DNA of 64,000 nucleotides from assembly GCA_963774555.1 (NCBI GenBank), contig CAVZFL010000001.1, forward strand, positions 434,001 through 498,000, written 5' to 3'. The notes beneath the pieces are model-generated. The model was not told where the DNA came from. It saw only the letters and a list, made by a program, of their open reading frames with translations, and made no database searches. The position numbers and the translations under genes were made by a program. Below are positions 1 to 8,775 of this stretch, piece after piece. Each line of letters begins with the position of its first letter. Within the stretch, counting starts at the first letter, position 1. The DNA comes from VRUE01 sp963774555 (GTDB lineage Bacteria; Actinomycetota; Thermoleophilia; Solirubrobacterales; 70-9).

Positions 1-62
1 TTGCCGGCGATGTGGGTGTAGTCGGCGAGGGACTTCTGGCCTAGGGTGACTTCCTGAAGCAT
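1..62 (-). CDS. N-terminal fragment of a trehalose-synthase-like glycosyltransferase (runs off the left edge)
   Basis: On the minus strand an ATG at 62 opens a frame reading MLQEVTLGQKSLADYTHIAG before the window ends. This resembles the N-terminus of GT4-type trehalose synthase (TreT-like) proteins, which start with a short LQEV.. stretch followed by a DY..I.G motif. Only 20 residues are visible, so the assignment is tentative. It lies downstream of the htrA gene on the same strand, 37 bp past its stop, and may be the last gene of that transcript or an independent gene. Confidence 0.45.
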   Translation of the reverse strand, partial: MLQEVTLGQKSLADYTHIAG

Positions 63-98
63 CCGGGAGTTCTACATCGCCCGGCGGTCACCCGTTCT

Positions 99-1226
99 TT
101 AGCCCCCCGGACGCTTGCCCAGGGTTACTTCGACTTGCTCCCGCTTGCCGTCGCGGAGGATCTCCACCGGGACCGTGTCGCCGGGCTGGTGGGCGGCGAT
201 GATCTGGGCCAGGTCGTCGGAGGTGACGACCCTGTGGCCTTCGACCGAGAGGACCACGTCGCCGCCGGTGCGGTAGGGCTGGGCCTGGAAGGTGATCCTG
301 TCGCTGCCGCCCCGCAGGCCGGCCTTGTCGGCGGGGCCGCCGGAGACGATTTCCGCCAGCAGGCCGCCGTACTCGGTGTCGAGGCCCAGCTTGTCGGCGA
401 GCTGGGGGTAGAGCTGCTGCGTGGTGACGCCGATGTAGGCGTATTCGGCTTCGCCGTCGCGCTCGAGCTGGGCGATCGAGCGCTTGATCGCCGAGACCGG
501 CACGGCGAAGCCGACGCCGGAGTTGGAGCCGGAGCTGGTCTCGATCTGCTCGTTGATGCCGAGCACCCGTGCCCCGGCGTCGAGCAGCGGCCCGCCGGAG
601 TTGCCGGGGTTGATCGAGGCGTCGGTCTGGATCGCACCGTCGATCTGGAACTTGGTCAGCGATTCGACCGAGCGGTCGGTGGCCGAGACGACCCCGACCG
701 AGAGCGAGTGCTGCTCGCCGAAGGGGCTGCCGATCGCCGCCACCGGCTGGCCGACGACGAGCTCGTGGTCGTCGCCGAGCTTCAGCGGGTGCAGGGCGAA
801 GCCGTCGGGTTTGACTTCGAGCAGGGCGACGTCGGCGAAGGGGTCGAAGCCGACGATCTTGGCGGCGACGACGTTGCGGTCGGGGAACTCGATGAAGACT
901 TCTTTCGCCGGCTTGCGGCTGCCGCTCGCTTCGTCGGTGACGACGTGGGCGTTGGTGACGATGCGGCCGCTGGTGTCGAGGACGAAGCCCGACCCCTCGG
1001 CCGCCCCGCCGCCGCCGCCGAAGACGGAGCGGATCGTGACCACGCCGGGCGCGGCCTCGCGGTAGACCCGGGCGGCGTCGAAGCCGTGCTCGGCCGTCTG
1101 CACGACCACCCGTGGCGGCGCTTGCGCGGTGACGGTCGCGGTCGAGGAGCCACCGCCGCCGGAGCTGCCGCAGCCGCCGAGCGCCAGCGCCAGTGCCAGA
1201 CAGGCGCCGAGCGCGCGCCGGTTCAC
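99..1226 (-). CDS. HtrA/DegP-type trypsin-like serine protease lipoprotein with PDZ domain
   Basis: A 375-residue protein starting at GTG (1226). The N-terminus is a lipoprotein signal with lipobox LGGC (Cys19) followed by a Gly/Ser linker, so it should be anchored on the outer face of the membrane. The protease domain shows the triad: His94 in TNAHVV, Asp132 in FADVALLEV and Ser210 in GNSGGPLL. A PDZ domain fills roughly residues 270-370 (LAEIVSGGPADKAGL). HtrA proteases degrade or refold damaged envelope proteins. The start GTG overlaps a TGA in another frame that looks like the proper stop of the upstream histidine kinase (GTGA), so the order is response regulator, kinase, protease: an envelope-stress operon comparable to mprAB-pepD. 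Confidence 0.93.
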   Translation of the reverse strand: MNRRALGACLALALALGGCGSSGGGGSSTATVTAQAPPRVVVQTAEHGFDAARVYREAAPGVVTIRSVFGGGGGAAEGSGFVLDTSGRIVTNAHVVTDEASGSRKPAKEVFIEFPDRNVVAAKIVGFDPFADVALLEVKPDGFALHPLKLGDDHELVVGQPVAAIGSPFGEQHSLSVGVVSATDRSVESLTKFQIDGAIQTDASINPGNSGGPLLDAGARVLGINEQIETSSGSNSGVGFAVPVSAIKRSIAQLERDGEAEYAYIGVTTQQLYPQLADKLGLDTEYGGLLAEIVSGGPADKAGLRGGSDRITFQAQPYRTGGDVVLSVEGHRVVTSDDLAQIIAAHQPGDTVPVEILRDGKREQVEVTLGKRPGG

Positions 1227-2295
1227 GCGGCCGCCCTGGAAGGCAGAGGCGGCGTCGGCTTGCGCCGGCCTCCGCCCGCGAGCGCGGCAGGTCCAGCGTG
1301 AAGGCGGTGAAGCGCTTGCTGGAGGCGATCTCGACCCGGCCCTGCATCCGTTGCGCCAGCTCGCGTGCGATCGCCAGGCCGAGGCCCGAGCCGCCGGCCG
1401 AGTCGGCGGTGTAGAAGCGCTCGAAGATGCGGCTCTGGGCGCGCCGCGGGATGCCCGGGCCGTCGTCGGACACGGTCAGCTCGGCGCGGCGGTTGACGGA
1501 GTAAGTGGTCACGGTCACCTTGGTGCCCTCCGGCGTGTGCGTGAGGGCGTTGTCGAGCAGGATACGGATCACCTGGCGCACCCGGTCGGCGTCGCCGCTG
1601 GCGATCACCGGCGAGTCGGGCGTGCGCAGCTCGAGGCGGGAGCCGCGCTGATCGGCGCGCGGGCCGAACTCGCGCGCCACTTCGCGCGCGAGCGAGCCGA
1701 GGTCGACGTTGTGGCTCTTCATCGCGACGGCGCCGGCGTCGAGCTGGGAGAGGTCGAGCAGGTCGGCGGTGAGCTTGGTCAGGCGCTCGATCTGCTGGCG
1801 CATCGTGTGGACGAATTCGGCCCGCTCCTCGGGGCTGGGGTCCTCTTCCTCGAGCAGCTCGACGAAGCCGCCGAGGCTGAAGATCGGCGTGCGCAGCTCG
1901 TGCGAGGCGTTGGCGATGAACTGCTTGCGGGCGCTGTCGAGCTCGGAGAGGCGGCGCTGCATCTCGTTGAAGGTGCGGGCGAGCTGCCCCAGCTGCCCGG
2001 CCGAGGAGATCGGGATCGGCGTTTCGAAATTGCCGTCGGCGACTTTGCGGGCGGCGTCCTGGAGGCGGCGGATGTTGCCGCCGGCGACGCGGGCGTAGTA
2101 GATGCCGATGCCGGCGGCGATCAGGATCGCCAGCAGGCCGCCGAGCAGGATCTGCTCCTTGACCGCGCCGAGGCCGCTGGCGGCGCCGCCGATCGCGACG
2201 GCGTAGACGTAGATGACGAATGTGGTGCCGGCGGCGATGATCACCGCGATCAAGGTGATGCGGTTGCCGAGGGTGGTAAGCCTGAGCCGGCGCAC
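1223..2295 (-). CDS. Sensor histidine kinase, HAMP-HisKA-HATPase (3' end frame disturbed)
   Basis: A membrane histidine kinase. Two hydrophobic segments (about residues 12-32 and 48-66) flank a very short external loop, so it may sense the membrane itself. A HAMP domain, a dimerisation/phosphoacceptor helix with H-box SHELRTP (about residue 130), then N-box (LLDNAL), G1 (DDGPGIP) and G2 (GSGLGLAIA) follow. The frame has no stop after the kinase core: it continues about 380 residues, Arg-rich, across the whole htrA gene to position 88. A TGA at 1225-1223, overlapping the htrA GTG, lies in a frame one base off and would end the protein after ...PSRAAA. I therefore end it there and infer a one-base (or 3n+1) loss between about 1235 and 1270. 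It partners the response regulator just upstream. Confidence 0.85.
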
Positions 2296-2300
2296 GGGCG

Positions 2301-2996
2301 CTACTCCCGGAAGCGGTAGCCGACGCCGCGCACGGTGAAGAGGAACTCGGGCTCCTTGGGGTCGCTCTCCAGCTTCTCGCGCAGGTGGCGGATGTGGACG
2401 TCGACCGTGCGCGGGTCGCGGTACTCGGAGTCGCCCCAGACGTGCTCGAGCAGGGTCTCGCGGCTGAGCACCCGTCCGGGCGAGCGGGCGAGCGCGCCGA
2501 GGATCTCGAACTCGACGTAGGTGACGCGGATCTCCTCTTCGCGCAGGGTGACCATGCGCCGGCCGAAGTCGATTTTCAGCTCGCCGTGGTCGAGCTCCTC
2601 GACCTCGAGCGGCTCACCGCCCATGCGCGAGCGGCGCAGCGCCGCCTTCACCCGGCTGCGGAACTCGCGCATCGAGAAAGGCTTGGTGATGTAGTCGTCG
2701 GCGCCGACCTCGAGGCCGGCGACCTTGTCGGTCTCCGAGCCCTTGGCGGTCAGCATGATGATCGGCACCTGGCTGCGCGAGCGCAGCTCGCGGCAGACTT
2801 CGACGCCGTCGAGCTTGGGCAGCATCAGGTCGAGGATGACCAGGTCGAAGCGCGCCTCCTCGAAGCGCTGCAGCGCTTCATGCCCGTCCTGGGCGGAGGT
2901 GACGTGATAGCCGTCCTTGCGCAGCGGATAGGAGAGCAGCGTCTGGATCGACTGCTCGTCGTCGACGAGAAGGATGCGGGTTGACCCATTCGGCAT
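2301..2996 (-). CDS. OmpR/PhoB-family response regulator
   Basis: About 231 residues from the ATG at 2996 (MPNGSTRILLVDDE); the frame is open to 3086 but the receiver fold begins right after this Met. The receiver domain has the acidic pair DDE, the phosphoacceptor Asp in VILDLMLPK, the Thr in MLTAKG and the Lys in YITKPF. The C-terminal half is a winged-helix DNA-binding domain (VDVHIRHLREKLE.. VRGVGYRF). It is followed 5 bp later by the sensor kinase, so the two form a two-component pair that probably controls the operon containing the HtrA protease. Confidence 0.93.
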   Translation of the reverse strand: MPNGSTRILLVDDEQSIQTLLSYPLRKDGYHVTSAQDGHEALQRFEEARFDLVILDLMLPKLDGVEVCRELRSRSQVPIIMLTAKGSETDKVAGLEVGADDYITKPFSMREFRSRVKAALRRSRMGGEPLEVEELDHGELKIDFGRRMVTLREEEIRVTYVEFEILGALARSPGRVLSRETLLEHVWGDSEYRDPRTVDVHIRHLREKLESDPKEPEFLFTVRGVGYRFRE

Positions 2997-3115
2997 AGGT
3001 AAAGGGTATTCCCTGCTCAAACACGCGGATTTCGTGGCTGTATCGGCTGCCTGGAGCTTGACTTTGGACAGATGTGCGAGTACCAAGTACTAAGGGTCTT
3101 GGGTAGAAAGCCGAT

Positions 3116-3304
3116 ATGAGGCGCAGAATGCAACCGCGACAGCTGAAGAGCCTGGTCGAGGCGGGCCATTACAAGCCTGAGCCGTCGCTCGTCGCCGCCG
3201 CGATGCTGCAGCGACGGGGCGTGCGGGCGCTGCTTGTGGACCCGAGCGTCACGACAGCTGGTCGAATCCCTCCGGCTCCAGAAGCCGGCCGCCGGGCAGC
3301 CTGA
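3116..3304 (+). CDS. Small FlgM-like (anti-sigma-28 type) protein
   Basis: A 62-residue frame, MRRRMQPRQLKSLVEAGHYKPEPSLVAAAML.., resembling the short helical domain of FlgM-like proteins (pattern I..G.Y.v.p..VA.aml). ATG at 3116 or 3128 is possible. It is transcribed away from the response regulator and overlaps the 3' end of thiL by 56 bp in the convergent direction; its last 18 or so residues come from that overlap and look unstructured. There are no flagellar genes in the window, so a flagellar role is not implied. Confidence 0.5.
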   Translation: MRRRMQPRQLKSLVEAGHYKPEPSLVAAAMLQRRGVRALLVDPSVTTAGRIPPAPEAGRRAA

Positions 3305-4286
3305 TCTCGACCCCCTCGCCGGCGACGATCTCGCCGATGCGCGTCAGCGCGATCCCTTCCGCATCTCGAACTGCCTTTGCGGCCTCGTCGACCCGCTCCG
3401 CTGGGATCGCAGCCAGCAGCTCGTAGTCCTCGCCGCCACTCGCGGCGAGCTCGACCGGGTCGATCTCGATCGCTCTCGCGACCTCGGCGACACCGGACGC
3501 CAGCGGCAACGCCCCGGCCTCGATCCGCAGCCCGACCCCGCTGCCCGCGGCCAAGTGCCCGGCGTCGCCGCCGAGCCCGTCGCTGAGATCGATCATTGCC
3601 CTTGCCCCGGCCGCGGCCAACGCCCGTCCCGCGCCGAGCCGCGGCACCGGCTCGAGCTGTCGCCCCACCAATCCCGCCGCCCTTTTAGACGCCGACTGTC
3701 GAGTTGAGCACACTATGGGGTGCTCAACTCGACAGTCGGCGTCGATCAAGCGCGTCTTGAGTGTCGAGTCTTCGAGCAGGCGCAGGCCGGCAGCAGCAGC
3801 GCCGATCTCGCCGGTGAGGACTAGGGCATCTCCCGCCCTGGCGCCACCGCGGCCGACCAGGGAGGACGCCTTGCCGGCGTGGCCGACGACCGTGACCGCG
3901 AGGAAGAGCTCGGAGGCCCTGCTGACGTCGCCACCGGCGAGCGTCGTCCCGGTGGCGGCGGCGAGCGCGGCCATGCCGTCGAGCAGCTCGAGGCAGCCGT
4001 CCTCGTCGAGGTCGGCTGGGACACCGAGCGCGACGTAGGCCTCACCCGGCTCCGCGCCCATCGCGGCGAGGTCGGAGAGGGCCGTCGCCAGCGCCTTGTG
4101 CCCGATCTGGGCCAGGGTCGCCCGGTCGCGGCGGAAGTGGACCCCCTCGACGAGGGCGTCGACAGAGGTCGCCGTCGCCCCGCCCGGCACGGTGACCGCG
4201 GCGTCGTCGCCACTGCCGAGGCGGACGCGAGGCCCGGCGGCGGGTAGCCGCTCCCGTATCCGCGCCAGCAGCTCGAACTCGCCCAT
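3249..4286 (-). CDS. thiL: Thiamine-monophosphate kinase
   Basis: A 345-residue ThiL, which phosphorylates thiamine monophosphate to thiamine diphosphate with ATP in the cytosol. Family motifs in order: GSGDDAAV near the N-terminus, VDALVEGVHF, the ALSDLAAMGAEP metal-binding helix, GGDVSRA, MIDLSDGLGGDAGH and GGEDYELL. The protein has an unusual stretch at about residues 182-200 (LIDADCRVEHPIVCSTRQSA) encoded by a perfect 23-bp inverted repeat at 3688-3743; it falls in the linker between the two halves of the fold, where related ThiL proteins have no such sequence as far as I recall. Its ATG is 31 bp from the divergent flippase-like gene. Confidence 0.93.
   Translation of the reverse strand: MGEFELLARIRERLPAAGPRVRLGSGDDAAVTVPGGATATSVDALVEGVHFRRDRATLAQIGHKALATALSDLAAMGAEPGEAYVALGVPADLDEDGCLELLDGMAALAAATGTTLAGGDVSRASELFLAVTVVGHAGKASSLVGRGGARAGDALVLTGEIGAAAAGLRLLEDSTLKTRLIDADCRVEHPIVCSTRQSASKRAAGLVGRQLEPVPRLGAGRALAAAGARAMIDLSDGLGGDAGHLAAGSGVGLRIEAGALPLASGVAEVARAIEIDPVELAASGGEDYELLAAIPAERVDEAAKAVRDAEGIALTRIGEIVAGEGVEIRLPGGRLLEPEGFDQLS
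3688..3743. repeat. Perfect inverted repeat inside thiL, 23-bp arms, 10-nt loop
   Basis: Arm 3688-3710 is the exact reverse complement of 3721-3743; the loop is CACTATGGGG. It lies in frame within thiL and encodes an extra hydrophilic peptide. The arms are AT-richer than the flanking gene. It would form a very stable hairpin in mRNA or in single-stranded DNA. Confidence 0.9.
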
Positions 4287-4317
4287 CGACCCATTGTCTC
4301 TCTAAGGTGCGACGCAC

Positions 4318-5398
4318 GTGGAGCGCCGTCCCCTTCTACACCGCATCGGCGAGGCGGGCGCGCGGGTTGGTTCGAAGCCGCCTCGCAGCAAGCGGGTGCG
4401 GCTTGCGATCCAGCTCGGCGTCGCCGTTCTCGTCTTCGGCTTCCTCGTCCTCACCGTGGTCGACCAGTGGGCGGAGATCAAGGACAAGGGCGTTCACTTC
4501 CACGTCCTCTGGTTGATCCCGGCCTTCGTCGTCCTGCCGGTCTTCCTCGCGCTCAACGCGCTCGGCTGGGATCTGATCCTGCGCTTCCTCGGCTACCGCC
4601 TGGGGGCGGGGCGGGCGCAGGTCGCCTGGGGCCAGCCGCTGCTGGCGCGCTATGTCCCCGGCAGCGTGCTCTACGTGCTCGGCCGCGCGCTGCTCTCCGA
4701 GCGGGTGGGAGTGCCGCGGCGGCTGACCGTCGCCAGCATCGTCTACGAACAGGCGCTGCAGGCGACCTCGGCGATCGCCGTCGCCGCCTACTTCCTGATC
4801 GTCCACCCCGATCTGCAGGGAGAGCCCCTGCGCTGGGCGATTCTGCTGCGTGGTTCCGCTGGCGATCGTCATCCTGCACCCGCGCGTCTTCGGGCCCCTG
4901 GCCAACCGCCTGCTGCGGGCCTTCGGGCGCGAGCCCCTGCCGACGGCGATGCCGCTCGGCGGGGTGCTCGCCGTGCTCGCCTTCTACACCCTCAACTGGG
5001 GAGTGATCGCGGTCGGGATCTACTGCGTCGCCCGCGCGGTCAGCACGATCCCCGCCGACGAAATCCTCCTCGCCGGGGCGGCGCAGGCCTTCGGATACGT
5101 CGCCGCCCTGGCCACCCTGGTTGCGCCGGCCGGCCTCGGCATCCGCGACGCCGCCTTCGCCTGGGCCTTCAAGCCGGCGGTGCCAGGCGACAGCTTCGCG
5201 CTCGCCTCGCTGATCGCGATCGTCGTCCGCGGCGTGCTGACCGTGGTCGAAATCGTCTACGTGGGGATCGTGACGGCGCTGGGCAGACGCGAGGGATGGT
5301 CCATACCTACGGGGGTGTTGCATCCGTCTCCTGAGGAGGAAGCGGCGGGTGAGGAGGAGGAGCCCCCCGCCCAGACCCGCGGGCTTCGCCCGCTCTAA
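4318..5398 (+). pseudogene. Lysylphosphatidylglycerol-synthase-TM/flippase-like membrane protein, frame broken
   Basis: Two frames together give one UPF0104-like multi-helix membrane protein. Frame 1 (GTG at 4318) carries WLIPAFVVLPVFLALNALGWDLILR, LLARYVPGSVLYVLGR and YEQALQATSAIAV, typical of the LPG_synthase_TM family; frame 2, from about 4850, continues with VVPLAIVILHP.., the FGYVAALATLVAPAGLGIRDAAF motif and further helices. Inserting CG at CTGCTGCGTGG (about 4848) gives LLRVVPLAIV and one continuous frame, so this is probably a CG lost from CGCG rather than true decay. The last residues (EEEEPPAQTRGLRPL) are encoded by a 26-bp inverted repeat, with the TAA in its loop. The family moves lipid-linked substrates across membranes; the substrate here is unknown. 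Confidence 0.8.
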
Positions 5399-5426
5399 GT
5401 GTCTGGGCGGGGGGCTCCTCCTCCTC
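5351..5426. repeat. Perfect inverted repeat, 26-bp arms, at the 3' end of the flippase-like gene
   Basis: Arms 5351-5376 and 5401-5426 are exact reverse complements. The 24-nt loop holds a second small hairpin (GCGGGC TTC GCCCGC) and the TAA stop of the upstream gene. There is no T-run on either side, so it is not a classical intrinsic terminator, although it sits between two convergent genes and may act as a bidirectional transcription or exonuclease barrier. Confidence 0.9.
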
Positions 5427-5434
5427 GGCAGGCG

Positions 5435-6527
5435 TTACAGCGGGATGCGGGCGCCTAGCTGATACGCCGTCAGTGCCAGGACCAGGAGCTGTAGGGCTCG
5501 ATCCCTGGAGAGGGCTGTGGCGGGGAGGGGCCAGAGGAGGTACCAGGGGAGGAGCCAGGCGGTGGCGAGGAGGAGGCCCGTTGTGGCCCAGGCGGTGGCG
5601 CGGAGCCAGTCGCCGCCGCGGTGGGTCCAGGCGAGGAGGTAGGCGACGAGGGTCGCGTAGAGGGCAAGGGCAACCGCCCTCGTCGCGGTGTCGCCGAGCC
5701 CGGTGATTCGGGCGATGGTCGTGGGAATGCTCAAGTGGCTCGCATGGCCCTGGTTCTCACCCACAAGCGAAAAGGCATGCAGCCAATCCCACCCAAAGCC
5801 GAGATAAGCAACCCCGCCAATCGCAACCCCCGCCAACAGCGCGCCGACGGGACGATTTCGGTCTATATAGGTCCGTTTTCGTCCCGTCGGCGGGGGGTTG
5901 GCGGGGGCGAGGAGGGCGAAGGGGAGCGCTACGGCGGTTGAGGCCTTGACTAGGATCGCGGCGGCGAATGCGGCGCCGGCGGAGGTGTCTTTTGCCGTCA
6001 GCACGCCGGCGATACCGAGCACCACCAGGAGGGTCGAGAGGGAGTCGTTGTGGGGGCCGCCGACGACGTGGACGAGGACGAGCGGGTTGAGGGCGACGAA
6101 GGCGGCGGCGCGGAGGGGGTCGAGGCCGCGGGCCGGGGCGAGGCGGGCGACCAGGGCGGCGGTCGCCAGGACCGCCGCGGCCGATGCCGCCTTCAGCACG
6201 TAGACGGCGGCAGCGACCGGCAGCCAGGCGAGGGGATAGGTGGCGAGGGTGAATAGCGGGCCGTAGGCGCTGGTCGTGTGCGGCCAGGTGACGTGGGCGA
6301 AGGCGGCATCCGCGGCCGCGACCGCGGGCGGGTGGACGTAGGGGTCGAGGCCGTGCAGCAGGTCGAGCCGGGCGTAGTCGACGTAGCTGTAGACGTCGTG
6401 GGAGAGCAGGGGCGGCAGGCAGGCGAAGGCGACGAGCGCCAGCGCGATCGTCGCCCCAGACGAGCCGCCGTCCCAGCCTCGGTGCCCAGGCCAGGGTGCC
6501 GAGGTAGGCGGCGAAGCCGACCCACAT
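5435..6527 (-). pseudogene. GT-C polyprenol-phosphate mannosyltransferase (MptA/MptB-like), frame broken
   Basis: Two frames together encode a multi-helix glycosyltransferase. The N-terminus MWVGFAAYLGTLAWAPRLGRR (ATG at 6527) is followed, in the next frame, by ALALVAFACLPPLLSHDVYSYVDYARL, LLHGLDPYVHPP and a long series of helices ending at 5435. The motifs DVYSY and GLDPYVHPP are those of the alpha-1,6-mannosyltransferase MptB/DUF2029 group, which uses polyprenol-phosphate-mannose at the outer membrane face. Adding CG to GGCGACG at about 6452 (giving VWGATIALALVAFA) restores one frame. An inverted repeat (5827-5907) encodes an odd basic segment, PPTGRKRTYIDRNRPVG, between two helices. It starts 33 bp after the PBP stop, in the same direction. 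Confidence 0.72.
5827..5907. repeat. Inverted repeat inside the mannosyltransferase gene (13-bp plus 11-bp stems)
   Basis: Inner arms 5842-5854 and 5880-5892 match perfectly; outer arms 5827-5837 and 5897-5907 also match perfectly, separated from the inner stem by a small internal loop. The centre is AT-rich (CTATATAG). The repeat is in frame and codes for a charged loop inside a membrane protein. Confidence 0.85.
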
Positions 6528-6560
6528 CAGGCCATAGGCGACCCCCGGCGCGAGGCTCAG

Positions 6561-8694
6561 CTATTCGCTCCCGGCTTCTCCGGCGGCACCGCCGCCGCCC
6601 ACTCCCGCCACCGGCGGGGGCGGCGGTACGGGTGTCGGTTCCTGGCCGGCGCCGGGGGCGTAGGCATCGGGGTTGTAGCCGCCGGTCGCTTCTTCGCCGA
6701 GTTCACGGGCGCGTTCGGATTCGGCTGCGCCGATTCCATTGCCCTTCCCCCGTGGCGCCGCCTCGGTGAACTGGCCGTAGAAGGGCGCCCAGCTGATCGG
6801 GTGCTTGGGCTTGCTGTATTCCTCGCAGGGGACTTCGCCACCGGAGTAGAGCGCGTGCCAGATTTCGGCCGGGAAGGTGCCGCCGAAGACCGTGATCCCG
6901 TGCACACTGGTCATTTCGATCGCGTTGGACTGCGGGTAGCCGACCCAGACGACGCTGGTCAGGTTGGGCTGGTAGCCGGCGAACCAGGCGTCGGTCTCGC
7001 GGTCGGTGGTGCCGGTCTTGCCGGCCTGTCCGGGGCAACCGGTGTAGGCGGCGGTGCCGGTGCCTTCGGTGATGTTGTCGTGCAGCAGCCGGGTCACCTC
7101 GTAGGCGACGGCTTCGGAGACGACGCGGCGCGGCGCGGTGCGGTCGGGGCGCTCGACCCGGCCGCCGGGGAAGTCGACGCGGCGGATCGCGACCGGGTTG
7201 TGGCGGATCCCACCCGCCGCCAGGGTCGCGTAGGCGTCGGCCATCTCCAGCGGCGAGACGCCGACCCGCAGGCCGCCGATGCCCTCCGCCGGAATCCCGT
7301 CGAGCGGGCTGACGATTCCCAGCGAGTGCGCCGTTTCGGCCACCTGCTGCGGTCCGACGTCGAGGTCGAGCTGGGCGAAGACGGTGTTGTCGGAGGCGAC
7401 CGTCGCCTGCTGCAGGTTGACCCGGCCGAGGTAGCCTTCGTCGGCGGTGTGGACTTCCCAGTGGCCCCACTTGGGCAGGTTGAGGTCCAGCGGTTTGGAG
7501 GTGTAGTAGGTCGAGTAGGGGTCGATGCCCTGCTTGATCGCCGTGGTCAGCACGAAGGCCTTGAAGGTCGAGCCGGGCTGGCGGTGGCCCTGGGCGGCGA
7601 GGTTGAACTGGCTCTGCTCGTAGCTGTCGCTGGAGGCCATCGTCTCGATCTCGCCGTTGCGGGGGTCGATCGAGACCAGCGCTGAGGAGGGGTCGGTCGA
7701 GTAGGGCAGGATCGAGTGCATCGCGTCGAGCGCCACCCGCTGCAGGCGCGGGTCGAGGGTCGTGTGGACCTGGAGGCCGCCTTTGCGCACGGCATCGGCC
7801 CCGTAGCGTTCGATCAGCTCGTTTTCGACGTAGTCGAAGAAGAAGGGTTCGCGGTGGGCGAAGTAGGAGCCGTTGACGTCGAGGCCGAGGCTCTGGCGCT
7901 CGACCGCCCGCGCCCGCGCCCCCGAGATGAAGCCGAGGTCGGCCATCTTCGAGAGCACCGAGCTGCGCCGCTCGCAGAGCTTCGCGCGGGTGCAGCAGCG
8001 GGTTGTACTCGGACGGCGCCTGCGGCAGGCCTGCCAGCAGCGCCTCCTGCGCCAGGCCCAGCTTCCAGACCGGCTTGGAGAAGTAGATCTTCGCCGCGGC
8101 GCCGACGCCGACCGCGGTCGCGCCCTCGATCGTCCCGTAGGAGGCGGTGTTGAGGTACTGGCCGAGGATTTCCCGGCGCGAGTGCCGTTCGGCGTACTCG
8201 ACCGCCAGCTGCGCCTCGATGATCTTGCGTTCGAGGTCGCGCTTGGGGTTGCGGATGCAGAGATTGCGGACCAGCTGCTGGGTGATCGTCGAGCCGCCCT
8301 CGACCGTCTTGCCCGCTTCCAGGTTCTTCAGCGCGGCGCGGGCGATGCCCTCGAGGTCGATGCCGCCGTGCTCGTAGAAGCGCTGGTCCTCGATCGCCAC
8401 CGTCGCCAGCTGCAGCTGCTTGGGCACGCGCTCGATCGAGACCGGTGCGCGCGCTTCGTCGGAGGCGACCAGGCCGAGCCGGCTGCCGTCGGCGGCGTAG
8501 ATCGCCGTGTTGGCGCGGCGGTCGACCTTCTTGCAGGCGGCGAGCGAGGGCGCCTCGGCGGCGACGTCGAGGACCCATGAGGCGATCGCGATCGTCGCCA
8601 GGGCGAGCGCGACGAAGGCCGCGCCGCCGATCAGCGCCAGCTTGCCGCCGATCCCCCCGCGCCGCCGCTGACGTCGCCGATTGCGCTGCGCCAT
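6561..8694 (-). pseudogene. Class A penicillin-binding protein (bifunctional transglycosylase/transpeptidase), frame broken
   Basis: Bifunctional peptidoglycan synthase. Frame 1 (ATG at 8694) has a basic cytoplasmic tail, one TM helix, then the GT51 glycosyltransferase domain with EDQRFYEHGGID, GGSTITQQLVRN and RKIIEAQLAVEYAER. Frame 2 continues with the transpeptidase: active-site STFK (GSTFKAF), SDN and KTGT motifs, then a Pro/Gly-rich tail. The frames join at about 7971-7977: CTGCGAGCGG becomes CTGCGCGAGCGG (LRERRSSVL) when one CG is restored, matching the usual ERRN.VL..M family motif. This argues for a sequence error rather than an inactive gene. It makes cell-wall glycan strands and cross-links them on the outer side of the membrane. 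Confidence 0.9.
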
Positions 8695-8706
8695 GGGCAG
8701 AGGGTA

Positions 8707-8769
8707 CTTCCACCTCGATGTCGCACTTGACGCCGCATAGCGGCGGAAAGTGCGACATCGAGGTGGAAG
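8707..8769. repeat. Nested hairpin repeat, ATA-triloop family, copy 1
   Basis: Outer arms 8707-8728 and 8748-8769 form a perfect 22-bp stem. Inside it are a symmetrical GA/GA internal loop (tandem sheared G-A pairs are possible), then a 6-bp stem CGCCGC/GCGGCG with triloop ATA. The core CCGCATAGCGG and the right shoulder GGAAAGTGCGAC recur at 40.3-40.4 kb. It lies between the divergently read PBP start and the mscS stop. Confidence 0.88.
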
Positions 8770-8775
8770 GAGGCC

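Noticed and set aside
88..1222. Continuation of the histidine-kinase frame as a 380-residue Arg-rich C-terminal domain
   Set aside because: It is antiphase read-through of htrA, which has an intact catalytic triad and lipobox; the tail is low complexity and typical of a high-GC shadow frame.
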